From contig VWZL01000298.1 of the NCBI GenBank assembly GCA_013396915.1, positions 694,167 through 758,166 of the forward strand: a stretch of 64,000 bases of DNA, in the 5' to 3' direction. A program made the position numbers and the translations under genes. Numbering within the stretch: position 1 is the stretch's first letter; every line of letters starts with the position of its first letter. Below are positions 1 to 11,600 of the stretch, piece after piece. A model generated the notes under the pieces. That model was not told the DNA's origin. It was given only the letters and a program-made list of their open reading frames with translations, and searched no databases. The DNA comes from Stercorarius parasiticus (taxonomy: Eukaryota > Chordata > Aves > Charadriiformes > Stercorariidae).

Positions 1-935
1 GTAATTTTATCCTCTGTGAACTGAAAAGATCTGCTGAACCTTTTGAGGTTAGTCTACCCATAATAAAACTGGATCATAGTCATCTCTTGATCAGTTATGC
101 CATTTTATCTGGTGCATAGCGATCTCATGATAGGATATGCAAAATCTTTATTTCTTAAATAGTCATTTGAACACTATATTCGTTAAAGGGAAGTTAGCAT
201 GTCATTTTGTTCTCCAGTTTTTCATGGGTCTTTTACCGAACTGAAAATTACACCTTATTTTCCTCCATTGTCTGAATGCCAAGCTGAGCATGGTTAATGC
301 TGGTATTGCTTTGAATTATGTGCGTACTAATCATTAGCATTAAACCTGGTAGCATTGTGGAAGCACACAAATTGGTAGACTGCAGGTAAAGGTATCACCA
401 AGACGTCAATCATTGTTTAAAGGCGTTTGGTGTGGTGGCATTTCTGTAAGATGGCCACAATTCCTCTTTGTGAACACAAGTAATTTCACATGGAGTAGGA
501 AACCCTGGGTTTTCTGCCCCCTTTCCAATTGCATTTCACCTGCTCAAAACCCCCTCATGAGACCATGTAGAAACAGCAGTTGGGAAAGAGCTGCTTTTGT
601 GGTTTGTTTCTTTTTCTGTTAACCTACAAAATCTGTGGGCTTTTCCAGGCAGGATTTCTGGTTTTATTGATTAAAAAATAAAGCTTTGGGATTTTCAAGG
701 GTTTCTGAAAATTCTGGTTTCCAAGCCAGTGAGGACTTTCCTCAGTTGTCGTTTTCCAAAAATGTGCTTTCACAGCTATGGTGTATGAGGAAATTTTGGT
801 GTTCTGAACTTTGCTAAAATCCGCTTTTAAAATTTAAGTGTGAACACCAAGTGCATTACGATGGTTGCATGCCCAAGGAGCACAGTTTCGATGCGCTTCA
901 TTTTCAAATTCCACTTGGCACTTCTCTTGACTCCT
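1..935. other. Unassigned AT-rich sequence
   Basis: No gene, RNA or repeat family is recognised. Short open frames on the + strand carry no domain, signal peptide or family motif and look like chance. The sequence is single-copy within the window as far as I can see by eye. It ends at the 3' boundary of an antisense CR1 copy. Confidence 0.5.
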
Positions 936-1530
936 CATAGAATCATAGAATTGCCTAGGTTGGAAGGGACCTTTCAGATCATCAAGTCCAACCATCAGCC
1001 TAATTCTGACAAAACCACCACTAAACCATGTCCCTAAGCACCACGTCTACCCGTCTTTTAAATACCTCCAGGGATGGCGATTCAACCACTTCCCTGAGCA
1101 GCCTGTTCCAATGATTGACAACCCTTTCAGTGAAGACATTTTTCCTAATATCTAATCTAAACCCTCCCTGGCACTCCTTGAAACCGTTTCCTCTTGTCCT
1201 ATCACCTGTTACTTGGGAGAAGAGACTGACCCCCACCTCTCTACACTCTCCTTTCAGGTAGCCGTAGAGAGCGATAAGGTCTCCCCTCAGCCTCCTTTTC
1301 TCCAGGCTAAACAACCCCAGCTCCCTCAGCTGCTCCTCATAAGACTTGCTCTCCAGACCCCTCACCAGCTTCACTGCCCTTCTCCAGACCCGCTCCAGCA
1401 CCTCAATGTCCTTCTCGTAGTGAAGGGCCTAAAACTGGACACAGTACTCGAGGTGGGGCCTCACCAGGGCTGAGTACATTGGGACACTATCTGTCCTCAC
1501 CCCAATCTGTCTGCCCTGCAAGAGCAGTCT
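936..1530 (-). mobile_element. CR1 LINE fragment, 3' end, well preserved
   Basis: The antisense CR1 3' terminus starts at the 'atagaatcatagaatt' repeat and continues through the 3' UTR ('ggaagggacctttcagatcatc'-type, in the family that has 'ccaaccatcagcc'). From 1020 upward it runs into the C-terminal part of CR1 ORF2. The copy is 5'-truncated, as most CR1 copies are, with the break near 1500-1530. The 3' end type is shared with the copies at 28224 and 58000, so these probably belong to related subfamilies. The reading frame is nearly clean, so this is among the younger insertions in the window. It is too truncated to be active. Confidence 0.95.
1021..1464 (-). pseudogene. CR1 ORF2 C-terminal remnant with one nonsense codon
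   Basis: Reading the minus strand from 1464 to 1021 gives the CR1 ORF2 C-terminus in a single frame. In order it shows the 'VRPHLEYCVQF' motif, '[15 protein letters not shown]', '[19 protein letters not shown]', 'DRTRGNGFK', 'FRLDIRKN', '[10 protein letters not shown]' and a terminal 'LRDMV' before the normal stop. The only break is an in-frame TAG at 1429-1431, where the family usually has Trp after 'CVQF', which fits a TGG to TAG change. The catalytic reverse-transcriptase core (the YxDD box) lies upstream and is absent. It encodes no functional product. The identity is known family knowledge and the codons are read directly. Confidence 0.93.
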
Positions 1531-4500
1531 CCTCAAAAACCTTTGGGTTTGAATTAATTTCCCTCCTTCTGTGGAAAGCAGCCTTGGGCTGTTGCTGCCT
1601 TTGGGGGCGCTCCCCAGGATGGCTGCAATTCAGCGCAGCCCTCGTTGGTGAGCAGACGCTGGCAGCCTGATTGGGGCAGGACTCTGGGCTTGCCCCCTCA
1701 CAGGTACCAACAGCAGCAGCAATTTATTTTCATGATGCTGACCCAATAAATGAAACTGATCTCAACTCTGTAATTCAGAGTCAATCAAAAGCAAGCAGAA
1801 AAATGTTCTGGCAATGAAAGAAACCAAAGGGCAAACAGACAGAGGCACAAGAGCTATTTTCTTTCGTGATTTGTCAAACTAATGGGGGGACTGAATAAGT
1901 GGTAAATGCAGTGGTGATGAAAACTTCCTCAAAGGTATGACCATGGGGCCTTTCTACAGCTCTTACTCAATCAGTTAAAACTTGTCTCAATATGAAATCT
2001 AAGGAGAGCTCAGTTTTTATCTCCGAAATGGTTTTTCAAATTATCCTGGAAGTTTCAAAGAATTTTTTTTTCTGTCAGAATACCAGAATAGTTTAAACCA
2101 GATTGAGAATAAACCGACAGAAATGTGCTGGTTTCTCTCTAAAATAAACCCAAACAAATAAATAAAAGAGTAGGGCTTTCTGGGTGCACAGGATTTAACA
2201 CAAAAAGCATTTGAAAGTATGTCCCCAGACCTCAGCATTAGCTCTTGGCTTCTCTGCACTGAAGAAGAAAATTAACCGCTTTAAGAAACGCATATGAAAT
2301 TTCCCATCTGGCTAACAACATGGATGTTTCTGCTCACTGTGACAATCTGAAAATGCTGCTGAGATGTTTTAAAGTCAGTGTTTATATCTAAAAAGCCAAA
2401 TCTTCAACAGCTAAGGTGGCCCTCCCTGCTTTCCTGGGATATAAACTAAGACAATAAAGTACATCTGAAACTCATTTTTAAAAGTGCGCGGCCATGTTAT
2501 CTATGCTTTGATAAATGCTCTTTAAAATCCATCTTCTTAGGCTGATGAAAGTATTTCATTTCGAAGTTGGTTTTTTTCCCCTCCATCAAGGAACGTTTAA
2601 TAATTGGGTTTACAGCACATAAATCTGTTGTTTATATTTACTTGCTAATCAGTTTAGCATTGCTAAATACATGTGTCACACTGCTACAATTCTTAACTTT
2701 CAGAGGCTTCAGGTACTTTGGAAAAACTGATGATGTTATGACAGACAGGTAAAGAGCACCATAAAGCTGTCTGCTAGATACTGTGTATGCAGAAGCAATT
2801 TGCCTTCTAAAACTCTGAACATGATATTCTCTAATATTTCCTGGCAGATCTTCAGTAGCTAGAAAATAAGCATTTCCATATGTAAGAAAATATTCCTTTG
2901 AAATGTAGATTTTTCTTTACAAGAAAAGAACACGGAGAGAATCGCACTTTTAAGCTAAGGGTTCATTATTATTTATTTTTCTGCTTTGAAAAATGTTGTG
3001 CATTTCCCATACAGCACTTAGGTGGTAATTGCAATTCTAGTATGAGCTAAATTACTCTTAACAAACCTCCTAGCTGTCTTTGTCCACTAAGAATAATCTC
3101 TCAATGAACAAATTTTGGCTTATACTTCAGCTCCTCGCTGAATACTTGGATTATGTTAAATTTAATCTACTGCAGCATACATTACTGGATTTACCTAAAA
3201 TTTAAAATAAGTTCGCAACACTGTCTCTCTGTTCCACTGCTTTTATAGGGTGTTTTCCCCTTTAAGGAAAGCAGTTTAAAATGGTTGCTTGTCATCTCAG
3301 TTGCTGCAACCACATGATGCAATCTATTGTCAAATTAGTGGGTGGCAGCAAGTGGAAACAGATTTCACCAGCAATAAAGCCCGTCACGTGGTTTCATCTG
3401 TTCGCAGTCATACAAGCTCTTAGCCCGTTCCTCCTGTTTGATCCGAAGGCCCTGTCCACATGGAAGCTGATCTTTGCTATCTTAAACGCGACTGCTGAGT
3501 AACAGGGTTTGTCTTTGTGGTTGGTTTTCACTAAGTGGCGTTTTGGAAGCGTACAGGGAGTTAAACCATTTAGCGCAGAAAATTTTGCACATTTTTTAAA
3601 AAAGTGGGCCAAATGCGCAAAAGTTTTGCCAAGTCAGAACTAAACTTAAACAACATAGAGATAAAATATTTGCAAGAAGGTCCAAATCTGATTAAAGCCT
3701 TATAAAAGGTTATACTTCTAAAAGCTGAGCCTACTATACATATTTATAGCATGCAGATTAAAGATGTATCTGCAGTACAAATAAAGTAATCTCTCTAGCA
3801 TTAAGTTATCAGTGATCACATATGAACCAGCAAAAAGATGGGGGAGAGCAAAGGTGGAGAACAACTTGGTATAAAAATAGGTACAAACTTGCCATGTAAA
3901 TGGAAAATTGAAATAGTTCTAACCAGAAGCATTTTGTTTCCCTTATGCAATAGTATTATGAGACTTGACTTCTAATTTTAAGTGCCATTAAAGTCACCAT
4001 CACAAAATATAAAGCTGATCAGGTGTTCTTGGTTCTTTCTAAGTTTATGAAATATCTTCAGCCCTTCCTGGTCCAGCAGAGCCAACAAATTCCAGGTCCC
4101 AGGGTCAAGGTTTTGGATTTCCACATTCATTTTGTAACGGTAATACAAGGGAGAGCCGGGAATGGGAAGCACAGGTACAGCAGTAAAAAGCTTGGTAGAA
4201 AACCATAGTGAGGATGACAGAAGACAGAAGGTAGGTTTGCCCTACCCCTCTGTATGCCATACCTGAGGGCAAACTGAAACAGTCACAGGGACTCCGGGGC
4301 TCTCCCACCCTTGTACTGCAGGCATTCCCTATTTCCCAAAAGACTCCTGGAAGAGAGCAATTGTCTTGTGCACCAATAACCTACGGGAAACACCATTTGT
4401 CAAGGAGTGCAGATTCCCTTCTGACACGTCAACACCAGGGAAACGTGGTTTCTCGGAGCCCCCCTGCTCAGGCCTCGGCCTGTGACAAAACAATACTGCA

Positions 4501-5018
4501 TAACTAATCGTCTGCAATATTGCTCTACAATAACTATCTATCCCAGTTTGAAATGAGGACAAATGTAATGTTCTTCAGAAATAGCTCTCGGCACCCCAGA
4601 CCACCAGTCGAACATTGATTATTCGTGAATAATGTGATTCCCACTTAATAGGTTGGTGAGTTAAATTAAACATAAATATTTGTGCTGTCAAATAACATTC
4701 AAAGGCCAATGCATAAATTTTTCTGGAGAGGTAAGTGTCACAGACTTCATTTTTGGAGAACTGCAAGATAATGTGCAGATCAATAGGATCACCATTTCCT
4801 TAACAACTATGGAAATGCTAGATACAGCGCACAGCACATGTTTGAATTTCTCAGCCCTTACTCAGATCAGCTTTGACTACAAAAGGAATCTGGCTATAAA
4901 ATATATCTGACAACACCTAATGCTGCATCCTCTATAAACTTTTTCCATTGAAATTTGGTTCTCTTGCAGTGTAGGAAATTGGGAAGCCTGGAAAAACGTA
5001 GAGCACTGGATCTAAATG
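1531..5018. other. Unassigned sequence, no gene seen
   Basis: AT-rich sequence without recognisable exons or repeats. At 4618-4633 there is a near-perfect palindrome, ATTATTC-GT-GAATAAT, followed within 80 bp by 'ctgtcaa' and 'atgcataa'. These are homeodomain- and octamer-like words of the kind seen in conserved enhancers, but that is only a suggestion. 3280-3520 is richer in CpG and contains CACGTG at about 3385. Open frames here lack family motifs. Confidence 0.45.
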
Positions 5019-5125
5019 TGGGTCCAATTCAGAAAAGCTCTGAAGCATGTGCTTAACCTTGCTTGGGTCTTAAACTCCACTAAAGTTAAGCGCATGCTTA
5101 GGTGTTTTGTTGGTATATCTACTAG
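5019..5125. repeat. Palindromic MITE-like ancient amniote repeat
   Basis: The left arm (about 5019-5057) contains 'gaagcatgtgcttaacc' and the right arm (about 5083-5118) contains 'agttaagcgcatgcttagg'. Each is close to the reverse complement of the other, around a 25-bp centre. The words 'aagcatgtgcttaac' and 'ttaagc.catgctta.gtg' match a high-copy palindromic repeat that I remember from turtle, crocodilian and bird genomes. It is probably a non-autonomous DNA transposon relic. It is symmetric, so no strand is given. The family name is not assigned. Confidence 0.6.
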
Positions 5126-8100
5126 GTTCACTGTTAAAACTACTTTATTAGTGAGGCAGTTCCACATACATAAAGAAATACAACAAACTTAAGAGACGAT
5201 ATGAGACAGAAGTCCCCAGTCTCGGAGTTAAAGGTCCTTTTTTTGCGTATGTAGCCATTTGTGTAAACAGATCTGTATTTAATTGTATTTCATTTAATTT
5301 CAAACATATCTGTATTTCATGTAGTCATCCTTGTAAACAGATCTGCTTGCAAAAAAATATTTATGCAAGAAGATCAAGTATTTGCACATCTAAGGACCCA
5401 TTTTGCATGGGCAAATAGTTGTTTACACGTACGAATGAAAAATAAGAATGCACAGATATGCAAGTAACTCTGAAATCTTGACACACATTGCCTTACAGGA
5501 TAAAGCTGGAAGAAAGTCAACAGGCAAGAATTATCCAATTAAAAGTCCGCAGTTGTGTATGCATTTGGAATTAGTTCTAAAGGCTCCGCAGAAAGAATCT
5601 ACTGCAGTAAACATTTCATCGTCACTAATTCTGTCCAGACCTATTCGAAGCAGAACCCCTCCTGAAGATCCGTTAATACATTTTGGATTGAGAGGAAAAT
5701 CAGCAAACTATTTGTTCAGAAAGTTGCCAAAATCAGACTGATCTTGAGACACATGTAGTGGAAAAATATCTTTTTCCACTTTATTCACTCTCGAGAAAAT
5801 AAAATAATCAGAAAAAACTGAAACGACTGAGGATCTGAGAGCAAAATCTGGCTCTTGGTATTTTAAGACAAAAAAACTGAACATGCACTGGTTGCTATAG
5901 AGAGAACCTCTTACTTTCAACCACAATTGCAGATGTGGTGGGGTTGAAGTGAATATGTATGTCTGATAATATTTAACAGCTACGTAAAAGATGCATAACA
6001 GTGATCTGAGATATTTTTTTCCCCCAAAAAATTAGATAATTGTGAGTTATGCACTGACTGCCCAAAGGAATATAGGAGCATTCCACAAATAACTGAGACT
6101 TAAGTAACCTTAAACAAAACATAACAGTTGGCCAAACAGTAGTGCTTGTTTACAGATAATACATTAAAAACAGTAAAATAAAACACGCATTAAACAATAG
6201 TCAAATGTAAAGAATTTACACATAGTTGCCTGCTCTCTCTGTGTGTAAAACCATGAAAGAAAGTCTGCAGTCACTCATGAGAGGCAAAAAGCCGCACATC
6301 TTACTGATCGGCATAGGAAAGAAAGTTCACTGCCGAAGTATTCTCATCTCATTCCCCACCCAGACCAGTGCCTTCTTTGTCCTGGTTAAGTCCTTCCCGC
6401 CGTAAATAAAGCTAAGCACACAGGTCTTCCTTGGTACAAGAGGTAGCATAGCATGGTTAAAAACTCCCTGCTGTTGGAAGCTATTAATACTTAACGCCCA
6501 GGTCGCTGTAGCACTGAAGGGCCACTGGTCAAGGCCACACCGTTCTAGGTGTAAGGCAAAAATAGGGTAAGTAACAGGCTCTGCCTCAGGGAGTATAGAC
6601 TCATTTATATAGCCCCATCAGGCAATTTCTGTACCATTTTCTAGATTTACCTTCTGCAGAATGCAGGCCCAAGTTCACTGTCAAAGTGCTAGCTTTTCAA
6701 GCCATTTTTATGAGGGCTTGGATTCAGCTGCCCTCTTCAGCAACTCTTCGAGCCCCTGCTGGTGCCTGGTGCTGGGTAAGAATTGTGAGTGAGAGGGACA
6801 GAGAGAAGATGCAGCGGCCATGCCATGAGGTCCAAGCAGGGCTGGTTCACACGCACAAAGCCACCGCACCGCCCTCCACACAAAGATGTGCCCCCAAGCT
6901 TGCCTTGTTCAGGCCAGCAAGGTGAAAACTTAAGAGAACATAAATATATCTTCATAAATATATCATGAGGACTAACATCAGGGAGCAAGACAGGCTACTA
7001 AAGCTAAGAACAATTTTGGCACAAGAAGAAATGGCTACAAAGTAGCCAGGGGATTTAGAATCTGTTTCCCAACCACCAGCGTAGTGCGGTTTCAGAGCAG
7101 CCAGCCTCTAGAAAGAAAAAAGGAGCAAAATCCTTAGGTATTTATAAGACGAAGCACAATCTGTTCATGGAAAGCACAGTGTGCTGTGACCACCTGGAAC
7201 AGCAGAGGACTGGCCTTGATGAGTAAGATCTCAGGTTTCTAAAGGGTATTTTCTGCAGCATTCATGTGTTTATCATTCTCAGACAATCCAGGATTCACAT
7301 GATGTTGACAACTGTAATATATTCTTTGTAAATTGCAATTGGATCTTTGAATCTCCAGACAGTTGAGAAACTAGTTTCTCTCACCTGTTTAATTAACCAT
7401 GTCATGTTTTCCAAAGAGAATTAATTGTCTCGGTGAAGCAGTAAGGAGACTCAAAGGTTCGAAAGAAAAATAAATACGAGCACACAGCAGAGTAAACATT
7501 TATCCAATAAACATTTTCACAGCTGAGTTTCAAACTTCTCATGTTCCAACTTCTTGTATTTTATCATCTCATCCCACTTGGTCCTGGCACCACATCTCTT
7601 TAAGATATGCCTCATGGGAAAACACTGCCTTGGTAATCAAAACATTTAGACTGCGGAAGAAATATCAAACAATTCTCAAGGAAGTTTTATGGCGCAGTGA
7701 CTGCTCCAAGACCAAATTGTAACTTTTTCCTGCCTGGTCCTTAACAATTGATTAACAGAATTGTTTTTGTATCCGGCTAACTCTGCCCTGATCGGATCCA
7801 GTTGTTGGCAGATGTTCCCTCTGAATAGAGGCCAGTAACTCTCCTGGTGACAAGCGCAGTGCATCTTCTTGTTCACTCTTCTGCCCCTGAGATTGGCTGT
7901 TGCTGTTTTCCACAGCCAGAGTTAACCCTAAAAGTCTCAATTTGAACCAAATTGAAACAGTTTTCTTTTTTTTTTTTTCTTTTTGCAACTGCTTTCATTT
8001 CTGCTTTTACCACCGTTTTTTTTTAGCATTACTCTGAGAATGGAGTAAACAGTTGCACGTGAAAAGGAGAAATGAAAATGATCTTCAGATAGCTGTTCCT

Positions 8101-8587
8101 ACAGCAGAAAGCATTTTTAGCGTTCAGCTGTGGTTACACGATGGAAGAAAACCTTTAGGGTATCTGCGAGATGGGTAAAGTGGCAATCATTGAAATGATG
8201 ACGTTAATCATTGTCAATTCAGTCCTGAGAGGGCTGAGGCCCTGAAAGTTTCTAATTCTCTTGTAACATGATTCTGCACAGAACATTAAAGGGAAAGACC
8301 AGCATTTAGCACCTAAGCCGAGCAACTTCTTTCTTAAAAAAAGGAATCGGGATAAGTCATGAAAAATATACACGCATTTCAACGAGAAGAGTTTTAGTTG
8401 GGGGGGGGGCGGTAAAGTGTATTCTGTCCTTGGAAATACCCTCATCATTTTGCAAGCTTTGTTCTTACAGCCTTGAACATTTCTTAGTCTTTAGAAAAAC
8501 TGTTGCAGTACCTGCATTTGGAAGCAGGTTTTAGTGCCGGTCTCCTCAAAGATTTTCTAGACCATTAGGTCAGGTATTCAAAAAACA
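5126..8587. other. Unassigned sequence with short simple tracts
   Basis: No gene is supported. It contains an imperfect tandem duplication (listed separately at 5249-5388) and a T-rich tract at 7961-7984 with 13 consecutive T. A run of ten G lies at 8400-8409. The frame at 5448-5741 (+) is open for 97 codons but has no motif. The region 6680-6930 is more GC-rich than its surroundings. Confidence 0.45.
5249..5388. repeat. Imperfect tandem duplication, about 70-bp period
   Basis: The stretch beginning 'atgtagccatttgtgtaaac' (5249-5280) recurs as 'atgtagtcatccttgtaaac' (5319-5350). Both continue into 'agatctg'. About 27 of 32 bases agree, and the rest of each 70-bp unit is diverged. It is probably an old local duplication rather than a transposon. 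Confidence 0.6.
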
Positions 8588-8640
8588 TACCAATATACCG
8601 TAGCTTTGGTGAAGTCAACAGAGATAAACCATTTATAACC
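8588..8640. repeat. Possible old amniote repeat fragment
   Basis: The words 'gtagctttggtgaagtcaac' resemble the 'gtagctccattgaagtcaat' segment of a widespread amniote repeat. The match is short and diverged and may be chance. Confidence 0.25.
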
Positions 8641-11600
8641 ATTTTATAATGAAATAAAAGTCCTCCTTTGCATATTTCAGCTCTAAAGAGCAGTAAATCT
8701 CACAGAAAAAATAGACAGCAAGCTGTCAGAAAACTTCAGTTTTGAAACTTAATGATATATTAAGTATGTTTTAGCTATTGCATTAATCCAAGAAAAAGGA
8801 GAAACACCTTCCTTTGGTTTGTTTCATTTTGGTGTTGTTACGAGTAAATCTTAAATGATTAATCGATGCTTTAGTAATTCCCTGTCTGTATGTCCTTGAG
8901 CTCATTTTCACTTTTTCTTCCACTCGTGCTTCTGCATGTGCTTGTCTACATTTAAATCTGCTCCTGTTCTCCCCAATTAGATGGCAAAATTCCTAAGGCC
9001 GCACTTTTCCTGGTTTTCTGAGCAGCAGAGAGCTGGCAGCCCCTGTGCAGCCCTGGGTGTCCAGCCCTCCTGAAATCAAGCTCCAGGTGTCGGAGGGCCT
9101 GAGCAATGGAGCAGACCGGATGGATAGGCTTGAAAGACCCAGTCCTTTCAAATTAACAGAAAGGAAGAATTTCTCTTCCTGTGAATAAAGGAGGAGAGTC
9201 AGTCAGTCCAAGGAGCCAGATGATTTTCTCTGCCGAAGGCTACCCCAGTGCTTGCAGCAGCTACTTTTCATTGAGACATCTCAAGACACAGCACAAACAT
9301 CTCCAAACCAGCCCAGCGGGCAGTGTTGGAGGGAAATGCATTTACCCCACTGGAACCATGTTGATACAACTGGTGGTGTGGCTCACCTGCTTTTTTTGAA
9401 CTGGTGACTGCAAGAGGCAATTGCAGATTGTTGCTTGTTGAATACCTACCCGAGGAGACGAAGGCTTTGAGCTTCCCCACCTCCCCTCACTCGCACACCT
9501 GCTCCCGGGCAGCCATGGTCTGGCCATCAGCAAAAGCAATAATCTCTGCAGCATGAGAAACAAGCAGGCCCCTGAGCCTCACGTATACCAGAAAGCCATC
9601 ATGAGGAACGGAATAAGTCATTTTTTTAAAAAAAGATGTGCTTATAAATCATTAAAGTGACATAGTACGGGCTTGGGGTTTGTTTTGCAAGCTAGAATGG
9701 GAATTGTAACATCCGTATTTCAAAACACACACTCACCCTTACGCTCCCATTTCCTGTGGATGGCATCCAAATTTAACCTTTCATTTCTTGAAGAGCAGTG
9801 TCTTATATTTATTTGGTAGAATAAGCAAACAGCTGACTACAGTAAATCCAGGGAGCTCTTTTAAAACTATCCGCTAATGTCAAGATAAGTGCATTTCAAA
9901 CATCCCCCAGGAACTTCAAAAATACACCACTTACCTGCTACCAGCTGTTTCACTTACTTTTATTTTAGTGGAGCTGGCAGAGGCTCATCTCGGATCCATT
10001 GTGACTCCCGAAGTCTGAAACCAGCCCCACCTCTGCCGTGTGGAAGCCAGTGGGAAAAGGCAGGCTGAGAGGAGCCTGCTCTCAAGTTGCTTTAAGATCT
10101 CCCAGTGTGTCTTTCAGGGGCCAAGTTCTCTCTGGTGACTGGAGGCCAGGCACCTGAGCACACCAACAATTATCAGAGCATCCCACCTGGTGGGAGACCA
10201 CGACGCACAGTAAGGGCCATTCTCCAGTTAGGCGTACAAAATGGATGCCCCAACAGCACACTGTCACCAGCACTGAGGGCTCCAGTTAGGGGGTTGGCTG
10301 CCTCAGGGAATTAAGACAGGCCGCCTGTTGCACTCTTTGTGCATTTAAATTCAGGCTCCAGAGTCACTGGTTGCAGCTGAAGGAAGACCTGTAAGAGCTG
10401 GGCAATCCAGGCAGTGACGCAAGTGAGCCTTGTTCTGAGGAGCAAGGCTTTAACTAAAAGTTGTTCCCCATGAATGGCAACAGTAACAAACTAGGGAGAT
10501 CTGGAGTTATGTATCCTCTTTAGGGGCTTTTATATAGCGGCTATGGGAACGGCTCCAGCTCTGGTGCTCATGGGAGGAATGGAGAGGTGCAACCATGTAC
10601 CCATCACATAACGAAGAGCACATGCAACCCCTGGCAGCAAATGTTGAGAGGTATAGCCCTCTTTAATTTGCAACCCCCTCTCTATGCTCCCACCAATCAG
10701 TGCCAAGGTTGCCTGCAATGTAACAGTCTGAACCTGATGAATCGGGAGTCCCAGTCCTGTGCCCAGCATGTTGGCCTGCAACACGCAGGTGTGGAACCTC
10801 ACACATCCCCTGTGATGAATTTTAGACCTGACCCTGCTTGCAGTCAAGCTGATCACTGGACTGCAATGTGTGGTGAAGATGCTGGTTGCTGCAGTAGCTG
10901 GACAACCAGTTCTTAAATATTTGTAATTTTCCTTCTGGCTGCAGCTTCCTTCAGCAACTGGCACAATGCATTGCTTTCTCCGCTGCAGCTACATTTGCCT
11001 TGGCTGTCAGCAGGTAGGGAGGTGACTGCTGATAGATTAGATTTTGGTTCTTGTAGCCATTGCTGCTGGTCACATTGCTTCCCTTTCAGCAAAGGTTTGT
11101 TAATCTTTTTTTTTTTTTTAATGTAACTTTGAACATGCAGGCAGTGTCACGCATCATGACGTACTAATTCCCAATTACCACAAACACCTACACGCACTGG
11201 TGTGTCAGTAACGAGAGCAGCGGCTGATGGCCCTTCACTGCCTCAGACTGCACTTCCAAGATTTGGGATCACCACAAGAAATTGGTGGCAATCTTAGTCC
11301 ATTAGCAGGAGCCACAGGACCTTTGAAAACTTCGCTGAAGTGCCTAAGAGCATATTTGTAGAAGCTTCAGGACAGACCCCCATGCTTGCAAGCGCTGGCC
11401 TGAATAACTAGGGGTTAATACCAGCTCTCTTGATAAATCTGGCTCCGGTGTTTACGCCAAGGGTTCCAGAGGGTGGCAAGTCTGGGGAAAGGAGGGGCTT
11501 TCCACATTGGTAGACCCATCTGAGAACTTTTTAATCCTTATTACTGTTTCACTTTTCTATGCCTGCCAGCCCTCAAGAAGGTTTGAAAGTCAGCCTGACC

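Noticed and set aside
5448..5741. 97-codon plus-strand frame
   Set aside because: No domain, no signal peptide, no splice or promoter context, and composition is ordinary non-coding.
7961..7984. T-rich tract (and similar ones at 11106 and 26534) as possible poly-A tails of antisense retrocopies
   Set aside because: No coding or RNA-gene-like sequence sits next to any of them, and no flanking direct repeats are visible.
10530..10964. Longest open frame in the window (144 codons, minus strand) with an overlapping frame on the plus strand
   Set aside because: No known domain or family motif, and both strands are open in the same GC-richer stretch. At that composition an open run of this length is expected occasionally in 64 kb. 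Not called as a gene.
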